The position numbers were made by a program, and so were the translations under genes. Below, piece after piece: positions 17,041 through 25,548 of a DNA stretch of 64,000 nucleotides; the first letter of the stretch is position 1, and each line of letters begins with the position of its first letter. The DNA comes from Selenomonadales bacterium (lineage in GTDB: Bacteria; Bacillota; Negativicutes; Sporomusales; UBA7701): NCBI GenBank assembly GCA_018434945.1, contig JAHDOI010000047.1, positions 62,001 through 126,000 of the forward strand, in the 5' to 3' direction. The notes under the pieces are model-generated. The model searched no databases, had not been told where the DNA came from, and was given only the letters and a program-made list of their open reading frames with translations.

Positions 17041-18144
17041 ATGAAAACACCACGCCTCTTCTGGCTTCTCCTGCTCGTTGCCCTGTCGCTGACCCTCCCC
17101 GGCTGCGGCAGCGAGCAGGCCAAGCCCCCTTTGGCGCCGACCAACCCGGGCGACCGGATCGTTGCTGACATGGCTGGCCGCAATGTTGTTCTGCCGGCCA
17201 CGATCAAAAAAGTATACGCCGTATCGCCGGTGGAAACGGTGCTGCTTTATACCCTGGCCCCCGACCTCCAGGCCGGCTGGAGCTATCACATGGCCGGCAA
17301 GGAGAATCTCTTCATCCTGCCGGAGTACCGGAACCTGCCCGTCCTGGGAGCCTGGACATCCTTCAGCGGCACCGCCAGCGTCGAGGAAATCCTCAAGATC
17401 AGGCCAGACCTCATCCTGATGGCCAAAGCGATCGGCCCGGCGGCACATACTCTTGCCGATGAAATCCAGCAGCTTACCAAGATACCGGTCTTCATCGTCG
17501 ACGGCACGTTAACCGGCATGGAACAAGCTTACCTTTATGCAGGCCGGGCGCTGGGCCGCGAGGAGCGCGCCGCCCGCTTGTCCGCCTACTGTCGCGAGAC
17601 GATCGCTATGATCGGGGACAAAAAACCGCTGCTGACCAGCCGCAAACCGGTGACCGTCTACTACGCCGAAGGGGCGAAGGGGCTGGAAACCGAGCCGAGC
17701 GGCTCCTGGCACGCCGAAATCATTGAATTTGTCGGTGGCGTCAACGTGGCCGGCGTCAACCTCCCCAAGGGCGGCACCCTGGGCCGCAGCCCCGTGTCGC
17801 TTGAACAGGTCCTGCTATGGAACCCCGAGGTCATCCTGATCTCCTACTTCCACGACAGCGAAAAAAGTAGCTTCGCGCAGATCATGGGCGCCGCCGACTG
17901 GCGCGATATCCGCGCCGTGCAGGACCGGCGGGTCTACGAGATTCCCCACTACCCGTTCAACTGGTTCGACCGCCCGCCCTCGGTAAACCGCCTCATCGGC
18001 ATCAGATGGCTCGCCAACCTCCTCTATCCGGACGTATACCCACTTGATCTGCGGGCCGAAGTCAAAAAGTTTTATGCGCTCTTCTACCACTATCAGCTTA
18101 CCGAGGAGGAAACGGACCAGCTGCTGCGCCGCTCGCAGCGCTAG
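17041..18144 (+). CDS. ABC-transporter substrate-binding lipoprotein (BtuF/FepB-type)
   Basis: Periplasmic binding protein for a metal chelate, 367 residues, anchored as a lipoprotein: the signal peptide ends in LTLPGC, with Cys near residue 22 as lipidation site. The PF01497-type fold is shown by the opening strand DRIVADMAGRNVVLPATIKKVYAV, the middle helix and loop VEEILKIRPDLILMAKA, and the late motif LEQVLLWNPEVILISYF. It follows the receptor by 24 bp. The permease and ATPase that complete the importer lie 4-8 kb downstream in the same operon. Siderophore, cobalamin, haem and molybdate-type ligands are all handled by this family, so the ligand cannot be told from sequence alone. Confidence 0.9.
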   Translation: MKTPRLFWLLLLVALSLTLPGCGSEQAKPPLAPTNPGDRIVADMAGRNVVLPATIKKVYAVSPVETVLLYTLAPDLQAGWSYHMAGKENLFILPEYRNLPVLGAWTSFSGTASVEEILKIRPDLILMAKAIGPAAHTLADEIQQLTKIPVFIVDGTLTGMEQAYLYAGRALGREERAARLSAYCRETIAMIGDKKPLLTSRKPVTVYYAEGAKGLETEPSGSWHAEIIEFVGGVNVAGVNLPKGGTLGRSPVSLEQVLLWNPEVILISYFHDSEKSSFAQIMGAADWRDIRAVQDRRVYEIPHYPFNWFDRPPSVNRLIGIRWLANLLYPDVYPLDLRAEVKKFYALFYHYQLTEEETDQLLRRSQR

Positions 18145-18179
18145 GCCGAATGCTCTCCAAGGCCACAAGGGGTGAGAAT

Positions 18180-19187
18180 TTGAACTGCAATTTCTGTGAA
18201 CGACGCTGCGACCTCAGCGACGGCAAGCTCGGCGTCTGCCGCATGTACCGTCAGGAAAACGGCGCCATCCGCGAACGCTTTCCCCATCGCTGGAGCACCT
18301 ACATGTTGTCGCGGATCGAGTCCCTGCCGTTCTACCACGCCTATCCGGGCAGCCGCAGCATGACCATCGGCACCCTGGGCTGCAACTTCGACTGCCGGTA
18401 CTGCGCCAACGGCTTTATCGCCAAAGCGGAGCCGGAAACCCGGCTCGACACCCTGTACGAATTCACCTCCCGCGAACTGGTGGCGCTGGCCACCAAACGG
18501 GGCTGCCATAATATCGTTTTCAACGTTAACGAGCCGACCGTCTCGCTGCCCTCCCTGCAGGAGCTTGCCGGCGCTGCTGCGGCCGCGGGCGTGCCGATGG
18601 GCTGCCTCACAAACGCCTACATGACCGAAGAGAGTACCGAGCTTATGGCGGGAATCTTTTCCTTCATGAACATCAGCCTCAAGGGCCTGTCAGCCGACTT
18701 CTGCCGGCAGTACCTCGGCATCGCCGATGCCTCGCCGGTACTGCGCAACATTCGCCAACTGGCGGCAACCACCCACCTTGAGATCACCACACCGATCATC
18801 CAGTCGGTAAACGACGGCGATATCGACCAAATAGCCGAATTTATCGCCAGCGTCGATCCGCAAATCCCCTGGCACGTGTTCCGCCTGCTGCCGGAGCACA
18901 AGATGAAAGAAGCCGACTATCCGAACGTGGCGGTAATCGACAAGGCTTTGGCGAAAAGCCGCAAACTGCTGCCATACGTCTATTTCCACAACTTCGTCGG
19001 CTCCGATTGGGTCAACACCAATTGCCCGAGCTGCAAAACACCGGTAATCGAGCGTTTCAGCCTGGGCTGCGGCGGCGACCGGCTTAGCCGCTATCACTGC
19101 CTTGATAACAAATGTCCGGCTTGCGGCCGCGCCATCAACATCCACGGCCGGCTGACCGGCTGGAACTCCGGGGAGGGAACGGTATGA
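18180..19187 (+). CDS. Radical SAM protein, AmrS/PflA-like, with zinc-ribbon-like ends
   Basis: S-adenosylmethionine radical enzyme of 335 residues. An N-terminal cysteine group (CNFCERRC, later GVC) comes before the iron-sulfur motif CNFDCRYC (CxxxCxxC). Later segments NVNEPTVSLPSL and TNAYMTEESTELM fit a PFL-activase-type barrel. The C-terminal cysteines (VNTNCPSC, then VIERF, then CPACGRAI) match in layout those of the AmrS protein at 44303-45292, so the two look like paralogues. I prefer the TTG at 18180 because AAGGGGTGAG lies 5-6 bp upstream; an ATG at 18150 would add 10 residues but has no such site. The gene overlaps the next one (ATGA). The substrate is unknown; the operon suggests modification of a metal ligand or of a partner protein. 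Confidence 0.85.
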   Translation: MNCNFCERRCDLSDGKLGVCRMYRQENGAIRERFPHRWSTYMLSRIESLPFYHAYPGSRSMTIGTLGCNFDCRYCANGFIAKAEPETRLDTLYEFTSRELVALATKRGCHNIVFNVNEPTVSLPSLQELAGAAAAAGVPMGCLTNAYMTEESTELMAGIFSFMNISLKGLSADFCRQYLGIADASPVLRNIRQLAATTHLEITTPIIQSVNDGDIDQIAEFIASVDPQIPWHVFRLLPEHKMKEADYPNVAVIDKALAKSRKLLPYVYFHNFVGSDWVNTNCPSCKTPVIERFSLGCGGDRLSRYHCLDNKCPACGRAINIHGRLTGWNSGEGTV

Positions 19188-20311
19188 GCCTGGCAATCAT
19201 CGACGGCCGCGAATGGCAAAGCATCCGCGATCTCAGGACAGGCGAAAAAGCAGCCGGAACCGGCCCCTGCGCCCGCATGGTCGGCAGCGTCCTCCGCAGC
19301 CATCCCTTCCCCGGCGACATCGACGCCCAGGGCAACAAGTGGGTGACCGACACCGCCCTGGATCTGGCCGGGCGCTACGACCCGCAGTTGGCCTTTCTCA
19401 TCTACTCCCAGCAGTACTACGCCTTCCGCTTCGACGCGCCGTCCCCGGAAGAACGGGCCAGACTGATCGCCGCCGCTTTTGAGGAAGCGCACCGCTTCGC
19501 AACCGAAGGCGGCTTCTTCCCGGTGATCGTCGGCACCGGGGACATGATCCCGGCTTCCGCCTACATCGACCTCAGCCGCCTCGACGGTCTGGCGTCCGTC
19601 AGCCACTGGCTGACCCGCTATGCCGGCCTGTACCGTCCCAGTGACGCCGATATGGCCTATCTCGGCGGCCTGGCGGGGATAGAGCGGATAATCGACCGGC
19701 AGGAATATCTGGCCCTGTTCGGCGGCGCGCCTGCCGAGGGCGACCGCCTGCCAGACCATCTCGCGGTGGCCAAGGAGGGCCACTGCTTCCGATCAACGCT
19801 ACTGCGGCAGGCGCGGATGGTCCCCGCCCGCAACGAATTCGTCCCGGTCGCCAACCTGGAGACAGCCGACTCGCTCACCGACATCAGCGCCGGTGTACTG
19901 GAACTGCTGAAAACCAGCAAAGTGGCCCTCATCCTTATGGAAGGGGTCGGCCTGCGGGACTTCCCTCTTCCGGCCAGACGCTGCCGCAACGGCACAGGCT
20001 GGTTCAGCTACGAACCGTGCGAATGCCAGTACCTGACCATCAGCACCGGCCGGCACCAGGCCCTCGCCTACCCCGCCGGCTACCGGTCCTACCTTGAGGA
20101 TGACGAAGCTAAAGAATACCCCTTCTCCGGCTACTTCACCTCCATTCCCGCCGGCACGGTCGGCACCCTCGCCGCCGCCCGCAGCATCGCCGTCGGCAAC
20201 CGGAGCATGTTCATGCACACCGTGACCGGAGCCGATATCACCATCGAATGCTTCGCCCGCAACCTGTCCAACCAGGGCTGCATGGCGGTAATACACCGTC
20301 AGGACAAGTAA
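19184..20311 (+). CDS. Unknown cytoplasmic protein in the metal-uptake operon
   Basis: 375 residues, no signal peptide, no membrane segment; I do not recognise the family. Notable segments are GDIDAQGNKWVTDTALDLAG, YDPQLAFLIYSQQYYAFRF, FPVIVGTGDMIPASAYIDL, KVALILMEGVGLRDFPLPAR and a cysteine pair in YEPCECQYL. The pattern of a strand after DPQLAFL followed by an acidic loop vaguely recalls the alkaline-phosphatase/phosphodiesterase fold, but I would not rely on that. The ATG overlaps the stop of the radical SAM gene by four bases and has GGGGAGGG upstream, so the two are translationally coupled and probably act together. The FmdE gene follows after 39 bp. Confidence 0.7.
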   Translation: MSLAIIDGREWQSIRDLRTGEKAAGTGPCARMVGSVLRSHPFPGDIDAQGNKWVTDTALDLAGRYDPQLAFLIYSQQYYAFRFDAPSPEERARLIAAAFEEAHRFATEGGFFPVIVGTGDMIPASAYIDLSRLDGLASVSHWLTRYAGLYRPSDADMAYLGGLAGIERIIDRQEYLALFGGAPAEGDRLPDHLAVAKEGHCFRSTLLRQARMVPARNEFVPVANLETADSLTDISAGVLELLKTSKVALILMEGVGLRDFPLPARRCRNGTGWFSYEPCECQYLTISTGRHQALAYPAGYRSYLEDDEAKEYPFSGYFTSIPAGTVGTLAAARSIAVGNRSMFMHTVTGADITIECFARNLSNQGCMAVIHRQDK

Positions 20312-20350
20312 AAAAATTTGCTGCTGAATTTTATTAAGATACGGAGGGTT

Positions 20351-20956
20351 ATGGAAATGGAATCAGCTTATCCGGCCGATCTCAAAAAGGTGCTGGAATT
20401 TCACGGCCATATGTGCCCCGGCGTAGCCATCGGCTACCGCCTGGCGAAAGCGGCGCTGGCGGCGCTGGGCTACAGCCATCCCGACGAAGGCGACCTTGTT
20501 ACAATCGCCGAAAGCGACCGCTGCACCGTCGACCCTTTCCAGATCATCCTCGGCTGCACGCTCGGCAAAGGCAAACTGTACATAAACAGCACCGGCAAGC
20601 AAGCCTTCAGCGTCGGCTGCCGCACAAGCGGTAAAGCCGTGCGGGTCATCCAGCTGCCCTACAACTATTCGGCGGAAAGCGACGACCTGACCCGCCGGGT
20701 GATGGCCGGCCGCGTCACCGACGAGGAATACCGGCAGTATAAGACCGCCCGCGAAAGCCGGATACAGGAAATACTCACGATGCCGGCGGCGGAACTGCTC
20801 AAAGTGGAATCGGTGAGTCTCAGCCTGCCGGAAAAAGAAACCATCCACAATTCCCCCTGCTGCGCCTTCTGCGGCGAGCAGGTCATGGAACCCTGGACCC
20901 GCCTGCGCGCGGGAAAAATCGCCTGCATCCGCTGCGCCACCCCTGTGGTACGGTAG
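20351..20956 (+). CDS. FmdE-family protein with C-terminal zinc ribbon
   Basis: 201 residues. The FmdE domain (about residues 10-115) has its two cysteine motifs, FHGHMCPGVAIGYR and ESDRCTVDPFQIILGCTLGKG. A helical linker leads to a C-terminal zinc ribbon (CCAFCGE and CIRC). FmdE was named from genes beside molybdenum formylmethanofuran dehydrogenase, and its true role is unsettled; stand-alone copies are common next to metal transport genes. The start is the ATG at 20351 behind ACGGAGGGTT; an upstream in-frame start at 20318 has no ribosome-binding site. It lies 39 bp after the unknown gene and 7 bp before the methyltransferase. A metal- or ligand-binding role in handling the imported compound is an inference from context. 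Confidence 0.88.
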   Translation: MEMESAYPADLKKVLEFHGHMCPGVAIGYRLAKAALAALGYSHPDEGDLVTIAESDRCTVDPFQIILGCTLGKGKLYINSTGKQAFSVGCRTSGKAVRVIQLPYNYSAESDDLTRRVMAGRVTDEEYRQYKTARESRIQEILTMPAAELLKVESVSLSLPEKETIHNSPCCAFCGEQVMEPWTRLRAGKIACIRCATPVVR

Positions 20957-20963
20957 CCCGCCC

Positions 20964-21953
20964 ATGGAAAAGATCGGCCAAACCCTGTACCAACCCCTGG
21001 AAATAGACCCGACGCCGCTGACCGCCCTGTCGCAAAACAGGCAGATCTACGAAGCGGTGAGCGTCGCCGTCAGCCTGGGCGTATTCAAACATCTGCGGAC
21101 TCCCGGTACGCCCGGCGAGCTGGCCGGCAAGCTGGCCATCGACGGGGACGTCGCCTATTATCTGCTGAAGCTGCTGGCACACGCCGGTTGCCTGACGGAA
21201 GACCGCGGCAAATTCAGCGCCACTCCGCTTGCCGACGCCTACCTGCATGAAGACAGCCCCTTCTATCTGGGACACGAATTCACCCTGACCTGCGAGTATG
21301 GCCGCCAACTGCTGGCCGCTTTGTCGCCGCAGACGCCAAGAAACACGCCCGAACCGGAATGGACCAGGGAGCGCCTGAGGCAAATCGGCGTTTTCGGCAT
21401 GATGGGCTCGATCCAGAGCACGGTGGAGGCCGCGGAGCTGAGCGCCGCCCGCCGTCTGCTCGACCTGGGCGGCGGCCACGGTTTCTATAGCATCGCTTTC
21501 GCCCAGAAATATCCCCAGCTTGAAGTAACCCTCTTCGATCTGCCGCATGTCGCCTCTTACGCCGATAATTTCGTCCGCGAGTTTTCGTTGCAGCAGCGAG
21601 TTCATACCCGCGGCGGCGACTTTTTGGCCGACGACATCGGCCACGGCTTCGACGCCGTCCTGTGCGCCAACGTGCTGCACAGCAACAAGCGCGACGTATT
21701 GCTGGTGAAAATCCGCCAGGCCATAAACCCCGGCGGGCAGCTCATCATCAAAACCCGCATCGGCGACGTCGCCGACAACCTCGAAAACGCCGCCACCAAA
21801 CTGCTGTGGCAGGCCAAGGGCGGCCGAGAGCTGTTCAGCTTCGCCGAATGGCAGGGCTTCCTGGCATCCCACGGCTTCCGCAATGCGGAGCTGGCTGGCA
21901 TATCAGGCATTTACGCCACCATTATTGCGCAGGCAGGAGGCAACGATGGCTGA
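20964..21953 (+). CDS. O-methyltransferase-like protein (acetylserotonin/hydroxyneurosporene type)
   Basis: SAM-dependent methyltransferase, 329 residues. An N-terminal winged-helix dimerisation domain (about 20-100: IYEAVSVAVSLGVFKHLR, then LAGKLAIDGDVAYYLLKLLAHAGCL) precedes a Rossmann-type catalytic domain with the SAM-binding motif LLDLGGGHGFYS (about 162-173), an acidic end of strand 2 (LFDLPHVAS) and FDAVLCANVLHSN. Plant-type small-molecule O-methyltransferases share this plan, so a small organic compound, not RNA, is the likely substrate. It begins 7 bp after fmdE and overlaps the permease gene by 8 bp. In a metal-uptake operon it could methylate a chelator or act during breakdown of the imported complex; neither is shown by the sequence. 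Confidence 0.85.
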   Translation: MEKIGQTLYQPLEIDPTPLTALSQNRQIYEAVSVAVSLGVFKHLRTPGTPGELAGKLAIDGDVAYYLLKLLAHAGCLTEDRGKFSATPLADAYLHEDSPFYLGHEFTLTCEYGRQLLAALSPQTPRNTPEPEWTRERLRQIGVFGMMGSIQSTVEAAELSAARRLLDLGGGHGFYSIAFAQKYPQLEVTLFDLPHVASYADNFVREFSLQQRVHTRGGDFLADDIGHGFDAVLCANVLHSNKRDVLLVKIRQAINPGGQLIIKTRIGDVADNLENAATKLLWQAKGGRELFSFAEWQGFLASHGFRNAELAGISGIYATIIAQAGGNDG

Positions 21954-23007
21954 CGAAAATAACCCGGCAGTCCTGCAAAAAACGCCGCTATGTCTGCGCT
22001 GGCGTACCGGCGACCTGGTGCTGCCGGCGATGGCCGTCATCCTGTTGGCCGTCTTCGCAGGCTCCTTTCTCGTCGGCCGCTTTCCCGTGTCTCCGGAAAC
22101 GGTGCTGATGATGCTGACGGCCAAAGTTGCCGGCCTGCCGCAAACCTGGCCGAACAGCCTGGAAACCGTCGTATTCAAGGTGCGGCTGCCGCGGATACTG
22201 GCGGCCATCCTCGTTGGGGCGGCGCTGTCGGCCGCGGGGGCGGCCTATCAGAACCTGTTCCGCAACCCCCTGATGGCTCCGGAGATGCTGGGCGCAACCT
22301 GGGGCGCGGCTTTCGGCGCCGTTCTCGGCATGGTATTTCGCCTGCCCTGGCTGGCGATGGAACTCACAGCCTTCGTTTTTGGCCTGCTGGCGGTGGTATG
22401 CACCGTCGGCATCAATCTGCGGTTCGGCAGCAGGCACGCCATCACCCTCGTGCTGGCCGGCATCGTTGTCTCGGCCTTCTTCCAGTCGGCCACCTCGGCC
22501 CTGAAATATCTGGCCGACCCTATGGATACGCTGCCGGCCCTTACCTTCTGGCTCATGGGCGGCTTATCGAAGGTCAGCCTCCAGGACGTCGCCTGGACGG
22601 TGCTGCCGGTTGTCGTCCCGGCCGCCATTCTCTACCGGGTGCGCTGGCGGATCAACGTTCTCAGCGTCGGCGAGGAGGAAGCGCAAACCCTGGGCGTCGA
22701 CGTACGGCGCACCCGGATCCTTGTGCTGATCTGCGCCACCCTCATGACGGCGGCGGTCGTCAGCATCAGCGGCATCATCCATTGGGTCGGGCTGCTCATC
22801 CCCCACCTGGCCCGCATGCTGGTCGGGGCCGATTTCTCGCGGGTGCTGCCCGCCTCCATGCTGCTCGGCGGCACCTACATGCTGGTCATGGATAACCTCA
22901 GCAGAAGCATCGCCTCGATCGAGATCCAGGTAGGAATACTCACGGCTCTGATCGGCGCCCCCTTCTTCGTCTTCCTGCTGGCCAAGGCCAAAAAAGGCTG
23001 GGCCTGA
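21946..23007 (+). CDS. FecCD-family ABC transporter permease
   Basis: Inner-membrane permease for iron-siderophore/cobalamin-type chelates, 353 residues, about ten membrane helices. Family segments are PRILAAILVGAALSAAGAAY, QNLFRNPLMAPEMLGATWGA, TFWLMGGLSKVS and, near the end, HWVGLLIPHLARMLVG, which includes the loop that contacts the ATPase. The start at 21946 has CAGGAGGCAACG ahead and overlaps the methyltransferase stop by 8 bp, so they are coupled. A single permease gene means a homodimeric channel, as in BtuC. Partners are the lipoprotein at 17041 and the ATPase at 25549. Confidence 0.93.
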   Translation: MADENNPAVLQKTPLCLRWRTGDLVLPAMAVILLAVFAGSFLVGRFPVSPETVLMMLTAKVAGLPQTWPNSLETVVFKVRLPRILAAILVGAALSAAGAAYQNLFRNPLMAPEMLGATWGAAFGAVLGMVFRLPWLAMELTAFVFGLLAVVCTVGINLRFGSRHAITLVLAGIVVSAFFQSATSALKYLADPMDTLPALTFWLMGGLSKVSLQDVAWTVLPVVVPAAILYRVRWRINVLSVGEEEAQTLGVDVRRTRILVLICATLMTAAVVSISGIIHWVGLLIPHLARMLVGADFSRVLPASMLLGGTYMLVMDNLSRSIASIEIQVGILTALIGAPFFVFLLAKAKKGWA

Positions 23008-23052
23008 CGATATCCCGGCGACATACATACACAATCACGGGGAGTTGATGCT

Positions 23053-23883
23053 GTGAACGACGTTTTTAACGAAACCATTGATATCAGGCCGGTAGGCCAT
23101 GTGGAAAGCCATTGCGGCAATCCCGAAGCCATGCCGCTGGGCGGCCGGCAGGCCGTCATCCGCCTAAGGCCGGACTATGAGCCGGCGCTGCTGCGCATCC
23201 GCGAGCACAGCCACTTATGGATCCTCACCTGGTTTCACCAGACCAAGCGCTCGATACTTAGGGTGCGGCCGTCCAAAGTCAACCCCGATATGCCCGAATA
23301 CGGAGTTTTTTCCCTTCGCAGCGCCGCCCGCCCCAATCCCATCGCCCTGACGCTCGTGACGCTCTACAAAGTCGACGGCTGCGACCTCTACGTCTCCGGG
23401 CTGGATGCGGTCGACGGCACCCCGGTACTGGATATCAAGCCGTATTTTGAAGAAGATATCGTCTTTTCGCCGCTCACCCCCTATATCCCGCCGAGCGACC
23501 GCGATACGCAGGCCCGGCTTCTTCGCGGCCAGGCGCTGACCCATCACGGCGAGGCGTGCCTCGGCCTGGAGCTTGGCGTCCGAATGGCCTTGCTGGCTGA
23601 AGAGCGTTTCGGCCAGCTCCAGTCCCCCGCGCTCGCCATATCGGTCGCCGGCGACCCATGCCTGGCCGATGTCCTCCAGGGACTGACGCGGGCCCGGCTG
23701 GCCAACCCGCCCCGCTTCAGCTTTACCGCGTCAGAGGGCGCAAACGTCGTTACGTGGTCGAAAAACGGCCGGACTTTGCGACTCAGCGTCCGGCCGGGCG
23801 TAGATCTGGCCCAGGCGCAGTCGGCGTCGCCGGCCGAGATTTTCCTGCTGGATGAAAACATCACACCTGGCAGCGGGAGGTGA
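23053..23883 (+). CDS. Fusion of a TsaA/TrmO-type domain to an FmdE-like domain
   Basis: 276 residues from GTG at 23053 (GGGGAG upstream). Residues about 8-150 are a TsaA (YaeB/TrmO) domain: IRPVGHVESHCGNPEAMPLG, LWILTWFHQTKRSILRVRP, GVFSLRSAARPNPIALT, DGTPVLDIKPYFEED. TrmO uses SAM to methylate t6A37 of tRNA; many TsaA proteins have no assigned role. Residues about 155-265 look like a second FmdE domain. THHGEACLGLELGVRMA aligns with FHGHMCPGVAIGYRLA of the fmdE gene 2 kb upstream, and AGDPCLADVLQGLTRARL aligns with ESDRCTVDPFQIILGCTL, both with their cysteines kept. The alignment is by eye. Placed between permease and exbB, it more likely acts on the imported compound than on tRNA, but that is inference. 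Confidence 0.8.
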   Translation: MNDVFNETIDIRPVGHVESHCGNPEAMPLGGRQAVIRLRPDYEPALLRIREHSHLWILTWFHQTKRSILRVRPSKVNPDMPEYGVFSLRSAARPNPIALTLVTLYKVDGCDLYVSGLDAVDGTPVLDIKPYFEEDIVFSPLTPYIPPSDRDTQARLLRGQALTHHGEACLGLELGVRMALLAEERFGQLQSPALAISVAGDPCLADVLQGLTRARLANPPRFSFTASEGANVVTWSKNGRTLRLSVRPGVDLAQAQSASPAEIFLLDENITPGSGR

Positions 23884-23887
23884 CGGC

Positions 23888-24469
23888 ATGCACGATATAT
23901 TAGCAAAAGGCGGCATCGTATTATTATTGATCATCGCCTGCTCGTTCATCGCCGTGACGGTGGCCGTCCATCGCTGGTGGTTCCTGCGCTGGGCGGAAAA
24001 AGAGGACTCGGCTTTTGCGGCCGAGATGAAACAGATCACCGGCGGGACAGTGCCGGCCGGCGGCGACAGCCCGCTGGCCCGGTTATGGGCCGGCCTGCGT
24101 GACGGCAATACCAGGGCGGCGGCCGAGAGTGCCCTGCTGGACGAAAGCCTCCGCCTGGAAAGGTACCTGTACGTATTGGCGACCATCGCCACCATCTCGC
24201 CGTTGCTGGGGCTGTTGGGGACGGTTTTCGGCATGATCAAAACTTTTCAGGCTGCGGCCCTCAGTGGCGTCGGCAACCCGCAGCTGCTGGCCGAAGGCAT
24301 CGCCGAGGCGCTGTACAACACCGCAGCCGGGCTGACCGTGACCGTCTTCTGCATCGTCAGCCACAACTTCCTGCGCAACTGGGCCGACCGGCTGACACAG
24401 TCGCTGGAAGCGCGCCTGGGCGAAATGCAGGCGCTGCTGGCCGCCAGAGGTGATACCGGTGCCAAGTAA
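23888..24469 (+). CDS. exbB: ExbB (MotA/TolQ/ExbB proton channel)
   Basis: Inner-membrane subunit of the TonB energising complex, 193 residues. It has a first membrane helix near the N-terminus (GGIVLLLIIACSFIAVTVAV), a cytoplasmic middle part, and two further helices with the family segments ISPLLGLLGTVFGMIKTFQA and GIAEALYNTAAGLTVTVFCI. With ExbD it uses the proton gradient to drive TonB. The ATG at 23888 sits behind GGGAGGTGACGGC, 4 bp after the TsaA-FmdE gene. The motor is dedicated to this operon, as it is encoded with its own receptor. Confidence 0.93.
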   Translation: MHDILAKGGIVLLLIIACSFIAVTVAVHRWWFLRWAEKEDSAFAAEMKQITGGTVPAGGDSPLARLWAGLRDGNTRAAAESALLDESLRLERYLYVLATIATISPLLGLLGTVFGMIKTFQAAALSGVGNPQLLAEGIAEALYNTAAGLTVTVFCIVSHNFLRNWADRLTQSLEARLGEMQALLAARGDTGAK

Positions 24470-24857
24470 AGGGCGGCGGAAAATCGGCGTCCACATCGAC
24501 ATGACGCCAATGGTCGACGTAATGATGCTGCTGGTTATCTTCTTCATGATGTCCACGGCGTTTGTGGCCGTTTATCCCGGCTTCTCGGTCAGCCTGCCCC
24601 AGGCCGACGCCGCCAAGCAGCCGGCCGAACATGTCGCCGTCCTGGTCGCCAAAGACGGCCGGATCGCCGTGGACGGGCGCCCGGTAAGCAGAACCGAACT
24701 GGCGCCGGTTTTGAAAAGTCTCAACGGCGCCAAGACGATCGTTTCCATTCAGGCCGACAAGGAAGCAAGCCACGGGCGGGTGGTCGAAGTTATGGACGAA
24801 ATCCGCCGGGCGGGCGTAACCAGAATATCCATCGCCACCGAAGCGAAGGAGCCGTGA
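24459..24857 (+). CDS. exbD: ExbD (biopolymer transport protein)
   Basis: Partner of ExbB, 132 residues from the GTG at 24459 (AGAGGTGAT upstream); a GTG at 24450 is possible. A short basic cytoplasmic tail leads into one membrane helix, HIDMTPMVDVMMLLVIFFMM, whose Asp in VDVMM is the essential proton-binding residue of the family. The rest is the periplasmic domain, ending TRISIATEAKEP. It overlaps exbB by 11 bp, and its stop overlaps the tonB start. Confidence 0.93.
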   Translation: MPSKGRRKIGVHIDMTPMVDVMMLLVIFFMMSTAFVAVYPGFSVSLPQADAAKQPAEHVAVLVAKDGRIAVDGRPVSRTELAPVLKSLNGAKTIVSIQADKEASHGRVVEVMDEIRRAGVTRISIATEAKEP

Positions 24858-25510
24858 TGAAAGTGATCCCCAGAACATGGCTGCCGGCGGCGCTGATTTC
24901 CGCCGTAGTTCACTCCCTGCTCATCGTGGCCGTAGCTCAGGGCTTCGGCCACCAGCCGCCGCCGGAAAAAGAAAAACCGCCTATCGAAGTCGAACTAACT
25001 AGAACATTGCCGCCCCAGGCCATAATCGAAAAAAAACCGGCGTCCCCGGAGACGCGCAAGACCGACGACCGTGTCACCCCGGCCGAACGCACTCCCGCCG
25101 TAACCGCCGTTCCCGAACAGCCGGTCAAGTTTACGCCCGGGCCGCCGGTTACCGCCGGCCTGGTCGGTAACGAGGCCGTGGCCGCACCGAGCGGCGGCAC
25201 CAGCCCTAAAGGCATCACCGGCGTCGCCCCGGCCATACCCGCCCAACGGCTGGCCGTCGTGTACGCGCCGGCCCCAGAATATCCGGCCGACGCCCGCTCC
25301 CAACGCTGGGAGGGCACGGTGCGAATAAGCGTACTGGTCGACGAAAACGGCCGGGTTCAGGACGCGCGGGTGGCCGTCAGCTCCGGCAGCAGTTCGCTCG
25401 ACCAGGCCGCGCTCGACTGCCTTCGCACCTGGCGCTTCCGGCCCTATCATCAGGACGGGCGGACAATCGCTGCGCGGGCAACCGTCCCGGTGGTTTTCAG
25501 GCTGGATTAA
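24857..25510 (+). CDS. tonB: TonB
   Basis: Energy-transducing link between the inner-membrane motor and the receptor, 217 residues. It has an N-terminal membrane anchor (WLPAALISAVVHSLLIVAVA) with the conserved His, and a Pro/Glu/Lys-rich spacer through about residue 125. The C-terminal TonB domain (about 135-217) shows YPADARSQRWEGTVRISVLV, the motif SSGSSSLDQAALDCLRTWRF and a final PVVFRLD strand. The ATG at 24857 shares one base with the exbD stop (TGATG); a GTG one codon earlier is possible. It is short compared with E. coli TonB (239). Confidence 0.93.
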   Translation: MKVIPRTWLPAALISAVVHSLLIVAVAQGFGHQPPPEKEKPPIEVELTRTLPPQAIIEKKPASPETRKTDDRVTPAERTPAVTAVPEQPVKFTPGPPVTAGLVGNEAVAAPSGGTSPKGITGVAPAIPAQRLAVVYAPAPEYPADARSQRWEGTVRISVLVDENGRVQDARVAVSSGSSSLDQAALDCLRTWRFRPYHQDGRTIAARATVPVVFRLD

Positions 25511-25548
25511 ACCTGTGGCAAGCCTGCCACAAATAGCGGGGGAATGAT

